From: Sphingomonas sp. AP4-R1
GTDB taxonomy: Bacteria; Pseudomonadota; Alphaproteobacteria; Sphingomonadales; Sphingomonadaceae
Reading direction: 5' to 3'
Assembly: GCF_013113735.1 (NCBI RefSeq)
Contig: NZ_CP053346.1
Coordinates: 744,001 to 808,000 of the forward strand
Length of the DNA stretch: 64,000 nt
This document shows, one piece after another, positions 58,406 to 64,000 of this stretch. Under the pieces are notes generated by a model. The model saw nothing but the letters and a program-made list of their open reading frames with translations, made no database searches and had not been told where the DNA came from. The number at the start of each line of letters is the position of its first letter. The stretch's first letter is position 1. Both the position numbers and the translations under genes were made by a program.

Positions 58406-59122
58406 TTACTCCACGATCGCGGCGGCGTCGGCTTCGGCGACTTCGGCCGAAGCGCCGCCACGGCGCAGCAGGTCCGCAATCTTCTTGCCGCGACGCTGGG
58501 CGACGGCACGCGGGCTCGTCTGCTCAGCGAGCGCCTCGAAGGTCGCACGGATCATGTTGTAGGGATTGCTGGTGCCGACCGACTTGGTGACCACGTCGTG
58601 GACGCCCAGGCTCTCGAACACGGCGCGCATCGGGCCGCCGGCGATGATGCCGGTGCCGGGAGGGGCCGAGCGGACGGTGACGCGGCCCGCACCGAAATGG
58701 CCGAGGCCATCATGATGCAGCGTGCGGCCATCCTTGAGAGCGACGCGGATCATCGCCTTCTTCGCCGAGGCGGTCGCCTTCGAGATGGCTTCCGGCACTT
58801 CGCGCGCCTTGCCATGGCCGAAGCCGACGCGACCGGCGCCATCGCCCACGACGACCAGCGCCGCGAAACCGAAGCGCTTGCCGCCCTTCACCGTCTTCGA
58901 GACGCGGTTGATGTGAACCAGCTTCTCGACCAGCTCCTCGCCGCCCTCGTCGCGATTATTGTCGCGGCGGTTGCGATCGTTGCGACCACGGCCGTCGCGG
59001 TTGTTGCCGCCGCCGGGACCACGGCCACGGCCGCCACGGGGGCCACGGCCCTCACGCTGCGGCGCGTCGCCCGCGGGTGCGGTCGCCTCGACGGCGACCT
59101 CGTTCTGAACTTCGTCAGCCAT
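58406..59122 (-). CDS. rpsE: 30S ribosomal protein S5 with Arg/Gly-rich N-terminal extension
   Basis: The C-terminal 175 residues are standard S5: [60 protein letters not shown] and [21 protein letters not shown]5 lies near the mRNA entry channel and affects decoding accuracy. Before this come about 60 extra residues with a low-complexity [19 protein letters not shown] and [11 protein letters not shown] segment. This resembles RGG-type RNA-binding tails and makes the protein 238 residues instead of about 165. It starts next to the rplR stop. Confidence 0.96.
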   Translation of the reverse strand: MADEVQNEVAVEATAPAGDAPQREGRGPRGGRGRGPGGGNNRDGRGRNDRNRRDNNRDEGGEELVEKLVHINRVSKTVKGGKRFGFAALVVVGDGAGRVGFGHGKAREVPEAISKATASAKKAMIRVALKDGRTLHHDGLGHFGAGRVTVRSAPPGTGIIAGGPMRAVFESLGVHDVVTKSVGTSNPYNMIRATFEALAEQTSPRAVAQRRGKKIADLLRRGGASAEVAEADAAAIVE

Positions 59123-59479
59123 TTAGAACTCCAGTCCGCCTTCGCGGGCGGCATCGGCGAGCGCCTTCACCCGGCCGTGGAAGAGGAAACCACCGCGGTC
59201 GAACACCACCTTGGTGACGCCGGCGGCAGCCGCACGCTCGGCGACGCGCTTGCCCACGCCCTCGGCAGCGCCGAGGTTCGCGCCGGACACGTCGCGCACA
59301 TCCTTCTCGAGGGTCGAGGCCGAAGCGACGGTCTTGCCCGCCGCATCGTCGATCACCTGCGCATAGATATGGCGGCCCGAACGATGCACCGACAGACGGG
59401 GACGCAGCGAACCCTTCGCCCTCAGCGCCGTGCGAACACGACGCCGGCGGCGTTCGAAGAGAGAGAGACCCTTGGCCAT
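59123..59479 (-). CDS. rplR: 50S ribosomal protein L18
   Basis: A 118-residue protein: [53 protein letters not shown], then [20 protein letters not shown] and [17 protein letters not shown]. These are the full L18 blocks. It binds 5S rRNA together with L5. The ATG overlaps the rplF stop by one base and its stop abuts rpsE, so the genes are translationally coupled. Confidence 0.97.
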   Translation of the reverse strand: MAKGLSLFERRRRRVRTALRAKGSLRPRLSVHRSGRHIYAQVIDDAAGKTVASASTLEKDVRDVSGANLGAAEGVGKRVAERAAAAGVTKVVFDRGGFLFHGRVKALADAAREGGLEF

Positions 59480-60012
59480 TACTTCTTCTTCCCTTCCTTG
59501 CGGAAGATGAACTCGCCCGCGTACTTGATACCCTTGCCCTTATACGGCTCGGGCTTGCGCCAGCGGCGGATCTCGGCGGCGACCTGACCCACCTTCTGCT
59601 TGTCGATACCCGAGATGTTGATCGTCGTCTGATCCGGGGTGGCGATCGTGATGCCTTCCGGGATCGCGTAATCGACATCGTGGCTGTAACCGAGCTGCAG
59701 CTTCAGGTTCTTGCCCTGAACGTTCGCGCGGTAACCGACGCCGGTGATCAGGAGCTGCTTCGAAAAGCCGTCCGTCACGCCGGTGATCAGGTTCTGCACC
59801 AGCGTGCGCTGCATGCCCCAGAAGGAGCGGGCGCGCTTCGTCTCGTTGGCCGGCTGCACCGAAATGCCGCCGTCGACGAGCTCATAGCTGATCTCGTCCG
59901 CCTTCGGGATCGTCAGGGTGCCCTTGGGGCCCTTGATCGAAACGTCCTTGCCTTCGAGGCTGGCGGTCACGCCGGCCGGAACCAGGACCGGCTTCTTGCC
60001 GATGCGGCTCAT
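59479..60012 (-). CDS. rplF: 50S ribosomal protein L6
   Basis: A 177-residue protein: [77 protein letters not shown], then [20 protein letters not shown] and a basic end. Two homologous alpha/beta domains bind 23S rRNA near the factor-binding site. The start overlaps the rpsH stop by one base. Length and motifs are normal. Confidence 0.98.
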   Translation of the reverse strand: MSRIGKKPVLVPAGVTASLEGKDVSIKGPKGTLTIPKADEISYELVDGGISVQPANETKRARSFWGMQRTLVQNLITGVTDGFSKQLLITGVGYRANVQGKNLKLQLGYSHDVDYAIPEGITIATPDQTTINISGIDKQKVGQVAAEIRRWRKPEPYKGKGIKYAGEFIFRKEGKKK

Positions 60013-60407
60013 CAGAACACCTCCGCGAGCACTTCGCCGCCGACATTCTGGTCGCGCGCTTCCGCGTCGGACAGAACGCCACGCGGCGTCGAGACGATGA
60101 CCATGCCGAGGCCGTTGCGGACGCGGGGCAGACCCTGCGAACCGGAATAGACGCGGCGGCCCGGCTTCGAGACACGTGCGACGTGCTGGATGGCCGGCTG
60201 GCCCTCGAAATACTTCAGCTCGATGCGGAGACCGGGGTGGTCGCCGAGCTGCTCTTCCGAATAGCCACGGATGTAGCCCTCGCGCTGGAGAACGTCGAGC
60301 ACGCGGGCGCGCAGCTTCGACGCCGGCGAAAGGACCGAGTCCTTGCGCGCGCGCTGGCCGTTGCGAATGCGGGTGAGCAAATCACCCAGGGGATCGTTGA
60401 TCGACAT
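60012..60407 (-). CDS. rpsH: 30S ribosomal protein S8
   Basis: A 131-residue protein: [60 protein letters not shown] and [20 protein letters not shown], then EVLAEVF. These are the conserved S8 N- and C-terminal domains, which bind the central domain of 16S rRNA. In E. coli S8 also represses spc-operon translation at the L5 gene. A comparable site cannot be confirmed here by eye. It lies 12 bp after rpsN. Confidence 0.98.
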   Translation of the reverse strand: MSINDPLGDLLTRIRNGQRARKDSVLSPASKLRARVLDVLQREGYIRGYSEEQLGDHPGLRIELKYFEGQPAIQHVARVSKPGRRVYSGSQGLPRVRNGLGMVIVSTPRGVLSDAEARDQNVGGEVLAEVF

Positions 60408-60419
60408 ATCTTTGCGACC

Positions 60420-60725
60420 TTACCAGCTCGACTTCACGACGCCGGGGATCATCCCCCGCGTGGCAAGCTGGCGCAGCATGACGCGGCCGAGCTTGAACTT
60501 GCGATAGACGCCACGGGGACGCCCGGTGACTTCGCAGCGATTGCGAATGCGGGTCGGATTCGCGTTGCGCGGAATCTCGGCCAGCTTCAGGCGCGCGATC
60601 AGGCGCTCCGTCTCGTCCAGAGATTCATCGTCCGCGATCGCCTTCAGCCGGGCATATTTGCCCGCATACTGCTTCACGAGCTTCTTGCGACGCTCGTTCT
60701 TGTTGATCGAACTCAGTTTCGCCAT
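60420..60725 (-). CDS. rpsN: 30S ribosomal protein S14 (long, zinc-free form)
   Basis: A 101-residue product: [59 protein letters not shown] and [15 protein letters not shown]. The long form without the two CxxC pairs is the zinc-independent type, so it needs no zinc for folding. It completes the head of the small subunit. It follows rplE after 47 bp. Confidence 0.98.
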   Translation of the reverse strand: MAKLSSINKNERRKKLVKQYAGKYARLKAIADDESLDETERLIARLKLAEIPRNANPTRIRNRCEVTGRPRGVYRKFKLGRVMLRQLATRGMIPGVVKSSW

Positions 60726-60772
60726 CGACTTAAGTCCTTAGAGCCGCCGGCCAGGCCGGCGGCGGGAAACAA

Positions 60773-61360
60773 TTACGCTGCCTTCTTCTCGTCGGTCTGG
60801 GGCAGCGGGAACGGGAAGCCAAACAGGCGGAGAAGCTCGCGAGCCTCCTCGTCGGTCTGGGCACTGGTCTGGACGATCACGTCCATGCCGCGAATGTTGT
60901 CGACCTTGTCGTAGCTGATTTCCGGGAAGATCAGCTGCTCCTTCAGGCCGGTCGCATAATTGCCACGGCCGTCGAACGACTTGTCGCTCAGGCCGCGGAA
61001 GTCGCGGACGCGCGGCAGCGCGATCGTGACGAAGCGGTCGAGGAATTCGTACATCCGCTCGCGGCGCAGCGTGACCTTGCAGCCGATCGGCATGCCTTCA
61101 CGCAGCTTGAACTGCGCGATCGACTTCTTCGCCTTCGTGATGACCGCCTTCTGGCCGGCGATCTGCGTCATCTCGTTGGCGGCCTGCTCGACCTTCTTCT
61201 TGTCCTGCGTCGCCTCACCGACGCCCATGTTCAGCACGATCTTCTCGAGCTTGGGCACCTGCATCGGATTGGTGTAACCGAACTTCTCGGTCATCGCCTT
61301 GACGATCTTCTCGTCATACATCTGGTGAAGACGGGGCTTCACATTCTTGGCTTCAGCCAT
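60773..61360 (-). CDS. rplE: 50S ribosomal protein L5
   Basis: A 195-residue protein from [20 protein letters not shown]. Family blocks are [78 protein letters not shown] and [16 protein letters not shown]. It binds 5S rRNA and the peptidyl-tRNA elbow. The ATG at 61360 overlaps the rplX stop by 8 bp. The C-terminal QTDEKKAA is a small extension. Confidence 0.98.
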   Translation of the reverse strand: MAEAKNVKPRLHQMYDEKIVKAMTEKFGYTNPMQVPKLEKIVLNMGVGEATQDKKKVEQAANEMTQIAGQKAVITKAKKSIAQFKLREGMPIGCKVTLRRERMYEFLDRFVTIALPRVRDFRGLSDKSFDGRGNYATGLKEQLIFPEISYDKVDNIRGMDVIVQTSAQTDEEARELLRLFGFPFPLPQTDEKKAA

Positions 61361-61670
61361 CGATCTTCTCCCCGGTCTTGACGGCCACGCGGACCTTCTT
61401 ACCGTCCTGGGTCTCGAAACGGACGCGCGTCGGCTTGCCGTCGGCGGTCGCGATCGCGACCTTCGAGACGTGCATCGGCGCTTCACGGCGCTCCAGGCCA
61501 CCCTGCGGGTTTTCCTGGCTCGGCTTGCGGTGACGGGTCGCGACGTTGATGCCGGAAACGATCACCTTGCCGTCCTTCGGCAAAGCCTTCGTCACCTCAC
61601 CGGTGCGGCCCTTGTCCTTACCGGACAGGACGACGACGCGGTCACCCTTCTTGATCTTGGCAGCGGCCAT
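61353..61670 (-). CDS. rplX: 50S ribosomal protein L24
   Basis: A 105-residue protein with the KOW motif [20 protein letters not shown], then [36 protein letters not shown] and [21 protein letters not shown]24 begins assembly of the large subunit. The ATG at 61670 shares a base with the rplN stop (TGATG), so re-initiation is expected. A GTG one codon upstream is possible but unnecessary. Confidence 0.97.
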   Translation of the reverse strand: MAAAKIKKGDRVVVLSGKDKGRTGEVTKALPKDGKVIVSGINVATRHRKPSQENPQGGLERREAPMHVSKVAIATADGKPTRVRFETQDGKKVRVAVKTGEKIDG

Positions 61671-62041
61671 CACAGCACCTCGGGCGCGAGCGAAATGATC
61701 TTCATGTGGCCCGCAGCGCGCAGCTCGCGCACGACCGGCCCGAAGATACGGGTGCCGATCGGCTCCCCGCTATTCTTGTTGATGAGAACGGCGGCATTGC
61801 CGTCGAAGCGGATGGTCGAGCCGTCGGCGCGATTGATGTCCTTCGCGGTGCGGACGATCACGGCGCGGTGAACGTCGCCCTTCTTGACCTTGGCGCGCGG
61901 AGCCGCCTCCTTGATGGAGACGACGATCACGTCACCCACCGAAGCGAAACGACGCTTGGAGCCGCCGAGCACCTTGATGCACTGGACGCGCTTGGCGCCC
62001 GAATTGTCGGCGACGTCCAGGTTGGACTGCATCTGGATCAT
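61670..62041 (-). CDS. rplN: 50S ribosomal protein L14
   Basis: A 123-residue protein: [80 protein letters not shown] and [20 protein letters not shown]. These cover the whole L14 barrel, which bridges to the small subunit. Fifteen bases separate it from rpsQ. Confidence 0.98.
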   Translation of the reverse strand: MIQMQSNLDVADNSGAKRVQCIKVLGGSKRRFASVGDVIVVSIKEAAPRAKVKKGDVHRAVIVRTAKDINRADGSTIRFDGNAAVLINKNSGEPIGTRIFGPVVRELRAAGHMKIISLAPEVL

Positions 62042-62056
62042 GGTTCAGTCCTTCCT

Positions 62057-62317
62057 TTATGCGTGGTTGGGGGTGGCGTGGGTGTCCACGGCGCCGACAA
62101 CAGTCCAGGTCTTCAGCTTCGAGATCGGTGCGCACTCTTCGATGCGGACCGTCTGGCCTTCCTTGAACGTGTTGCCCTCGTCATGGGCATGATACTTCTT
62201 CGACCGCTTGATGATCTTGCCGTAGAGCGGGTGCTTGACCCGGCGCTCCACGAGCACGACGATCGTCTTGTCGGTCTTGTCGGACACCACAGTGCCCGTC
62301 AGCACGCGCTTCGGCAT
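62057..62317 (-). CDS. rpsQ: 30S ribosomal protein S17
   Basis: An 86-residue OB-fold protein: [40 protein letters not shown] and [20 protein letters not shown], then SKLKTW. It binds the 5' domain of 16S rRNA early in assembly. It follows rpmC after 11 bp and shows normal length and no oddities. Confidence 0.98.
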   Translation of the reverse strand: MPKRVLTGTVVSDKTDKTIVVLVERRVKHPLYGKIIKRSKKYHAHDEGNTFKEGQTVRIEECAPISKLKTWTVVGAVDTHATPNHA

Positions 62318-62328
62318 CGTGTGGCTCC

Positions 62329-62532
62329 TTACTTGGCAGCCGAGCGGGTGCGCTCGGTCTGCAGCGTCTTGATCTGCGCGATCGTGCGACGGACTTCCTT
62401 CACCCGGCTCGGCTTTTCGAGCTGGTTGGTGGCCGCCTGAAAGCGCAGGTTGAACTGCTCGCGCTTCAGCTCGGAGAGCTGGGTCGAGAGCTGGTCGTCG
62501 GTCGCGACCTTGAGATCCGAAATCTTCGCCAT
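62329..62532 (-). CDS. rpmC: 50S ribosomal protein L29
   Basis: A 67-residue helical protein: [40 protein letters not shown] and [20 protein letters not shown]29 sits at the polypeptide exit and helps dock SRP and trigger factor. It is separated from rplP by three bases. Confidence 0.97.
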   Translation of the reverse strand: MAKISDLKVATDDQLSTQLSELKREQFNLRFQAATNQLEKPSRVKEVRRTIAQIKTLQTERTRSAAK

Positions 62533-62535
62533 GAC

Positions 62536-62967
62536 TTACACAGCCTCGTGCACGGACTCGCCCAGACGGGCGACGACCTTGGTCTTGATCGGCAGCTTCT
62601 CCATCGCGCGCTCGAAAGCGACGCGGGCGAGCGGGCCGGGAACGCCGTCCAGCTCGAACAGGATGCGGCCGGGCTTTACGCGGGCGGCCCAGAATTCCGG
62701 CGCACCCTTACCGGAGCCCATGCGGACTTCGGCGGGCTTCGACGAAACGGGCACATCCGGGAAGATGCGGATCCAGAGGCGACCCTGGCGCTTGATGTGA
62801 CGCGTGATCGCGCGGCGAGCCGCCTCGATCTGACGGGCCGTGATGCGATCCGGCTCCATGGCCTTCAGGCCGAAGGCGCCGAAATTGAGCGCGGTTCCGC
62901 CCTTGGCGTCGCCGTGGATGCGGCCCTTGTGGGCCTTGCGGAACTTGGTGCGCTTCGGTTGCAGCAT
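62536..62967 (-). CDS. rplP: 50S ribosomal protein L16
   Basis: A 143-residue protein: [80 protein letters not shown] and [21 protein letters not shown]16 lies near the peptidyl transferase centre and A-site tRNA. It follows rpsC after a 65-bp gap. The sequence is complete and ordinary. Confidence 0.98.
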   Translation of the reverse strand: MLQPKRTKFRKAHKGRIHGDAKGGTALNFGAFGLKAMEPDRITARQIEAARRAITRHIKRQGRLWIRIFPDVPVSSKPAEVRMGSGKGAPEFWAARVKPGRILFELDGVPGPLARVAFERAMEKLPIKTKVVARLGESVHEAV

Positions 62968-63032
62968 GTTCTCTAACCTTCAAACACCGCCCGTCTCGCG
63001 GGCGGCCGATAAGGCGGCAGGGCTTTTCAGCC

Positions 63033-63728
63033 TCAGCGCGCCGGACGAACTCCGGAAGTCTGCGCTTCCATCATCAGGCGGTCCTGCGCGAGCGGATCAT
63101 GGCCGAGGATCTCACCCTTGAAGATCCAGACCTTGACGCCGCAGACGCCGTAGGCGGTGTGCGCTTCGGCTTCCGCATAATCGACGTTCGCGCGCAGCGT
63201 GTGCAGCGGAACGCGACCCTCGCGATACCATTCGGTCCGCGCGATCTCAGCGCCGCCCAGACGGCCGGCGCAGGTGATGCGGATGCCCTCGGCGCCGAGG
63301 CGCAGAGCGGACTGAACGGCGCGCTTCATGGCGCGACGGAAAGCGATACGGCGCTCGAGCTGGTCGGCGACGCCCTGAGCGACGAGCTTGCTGTCGATCT
63401 CCGGCTTGCGGATCTCGACGATGTTCAGGCTCACGTCCGAACCGGTCATCTTGCCGAGCGTCTTGCGCAGCTTCTCGATGTCCGCGCCCTTTTTGCCGAT
63501 GATCACGCCGGGGCGTGCGGCATAGATGGAGATGCGGCACAGCTTGGCCGGACGCTCGATCACCACCTTCGAGATCGCTGCCGAGGGCAGGTTCTTGAAG
63601 ATGTAGGCGCGGATCTTGAGATCCTCGAGCAGAAGGCGGCCATAGGCCTCGCCTTCGGCGAACCAGCGGCTGTCCCAGGTGCGGTTGATCTGCAACCGCA
63701 TGCCGATCGGGTTGGACTTCTGACCCAT
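63033..63728 (-). CDS. rpsC: 30S ribosomal protein S3
   Basis: A 231-residue protein: [40 protein letters not shown] and a KH domain ([20 protein letters not shown]) with its GKKG loop. [20 protein letters not shown] and [16 protein letters not shown] form the C-terminal domain. It lines the mRNA entry site and has helicase-like action with S4 and S5. The start shares one base with the rplV stop. Confidence 0.98.
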   Translation of the reverse strand: MGQKSNPIGMRLQINRTWDSRWFAEGEAYGRLLLEDLKIRAYIFKNLPSAAISKVVIERPAKLCRISIYAARPGVIIGKKGADIEKLRKTLGKMTGSDVSLNIVEIRKPEIDSKLVAQGVADQLERRIAFRRAMKRAVQSALRLGAEGIRITCAGRLGGAEIARTEWYREGRVPLHTLRANVDYAEAEAHTAYGVCGVKVWIFKGEILGHDPLAQDRLMMEAQTSGVRPAR

Positions 63729-64000
63729 TATGCTTCTTCCTGCTCGCGCACGACGACGCGGATCCGGCTGAACGGCTTCACGATCCGGGCCGAGCGGCCG
63801 CGGGCGCGGGTGGCGAAGCGCTTCATGACGAGGCCCTTGCCGACCGATGCTTCCTGCACGACGAGCGCGTCCACATCGAGATTGTGGTTGTTCTCGGCAT
63901 TGGCGATCGCGCTGGCGAGCGTCTTGCGGACTTCCACAGCCATCGCCTTCTTCGAGAAGGTGAGGATGTTGAGCGCGTCGCCGGCCTTCTTGCCGCGGAT
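63728..64000 (-). CDS. rplV: 50S ribosomal protein L22, partial (N-terminus beyond window)
   Basis: The minus-strand frame is open from the window edge: [60 protein letters not shown] and [20 protein letters not shown], then [10 protein letters not shown] and a stop. This is L22 lacking roughly its first 35 residues, including part of the start of the globular domain. The long beta hairpin (residues around [18 protein letters not shown]) lines the exit tunnel and is a site of macrolide resistance changes. It precedes rpsC with a one-base overlap, as usual in the S10 operon. Confidence 0.97.
   Translation of the reverse strand: MRGKKAGDALNILTFSKKAMAVEVRKTLASAIANAENNHNLDVDALVVQEASVGKGLVMKRFATRARGRSARIVKPFSRIRVVVREQEEA

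Noticed and set aside
1..64000. CRISPR arrays, rRNA genes, complete insertion sequences
   Set aside because: No regularly spaced direct repeats, no 16S/23S/5S core sequences and no DDE transposase frames were found on either strand.

Overview
The window reads as chromosomal DNA of a GC-rich alphaproteobacterium, most likely a sphingomonad (Sphingomonas/Sphingobium type). This is inferred from two proteins ending in the PEPxxWA-type CTERM sorting signal, the SUV3-like helicase / Hsp15 / fdxA / carD cluster, a DUF1489 gene, a K+-independent H+-pyrophosphatase, frequent GTG starts, and several families of short inverted intergenic repeats. No rRNA operon, CRISPR array or complete insertion sequence was found.

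Bases 1-10400 are the accessory part. A spore-coat-U pilin gene, cut by the window edge, lies downstream of a catalytically degenerate GGDEF/EAL protein. A small tyrosine recombinase (2044-2643) is framed by a 14-bp direct repeat. A 3'-end fragment of an initiator-tRNA-like gene with its terminator (3293-3361) looks like an integration scar. Beyond it come a ScoMcrA-like HNH restriction enzyme, an AT-rich gap, a matrixin-like metallopeptidase with a coiled-coil lipoprotein, a tiny secreted protein with a duplicated Cys motif, two membrane miniproteins, a secreted protein and a P4-type integrase. The integrase sits next to tRNA-Leu(CAG) at 10287-10373.

Bases 10400-31500 hold housekeeping and envelope genes: an NDUFA9-like protein, uppP, the glutamate synthase genes gltD-(DUF2059)-gltB, a phospholipid-methyltransferase-like protein, an ABM-domain protein, a bacterial CDC48/p97 ATPase, a LysR regulator, a cyclophilin, MgtE, DUF1489, a DUF2807 protein, a Tat-exported D-amino-acid-oxidase-like protein, carD, fdxA and an Hsp15-type S4 protein.

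Bases 31600-51200 carry the SUV3-like helicase, an M23 peptidase, an Atm1-type ABC exporter, two PEP-CTERM proteins, an M3 oligopeptidase, recQ, a YihY/BrkB membrane protein, a creatininase-like protein, thiL, hppA and a prolyl oligopeptidase.

Bases 51250-64000 are the S10-spc-alpha ribosomal superoperon on the minus strand, from rplV (cut by the window end) to rplQ, with secY, adk and rpoA. It is interrupted between rpmD and rplO by a terminator, an inverted repeat and an opposite-strand acyltransferase-3 gene, so the downstream half must have its own promoter.

The most interesting unexplained points are the recombinase with its flanking repeats, the two tRNA-linked integration signals bounding the accessory block, the matrixin-lipoprotein pair, the strong terminator 110 bp upstream of the CDC48 gene that no annotated gene accounts for, the 30-residue membrane miniprotein, and the split spc operon.
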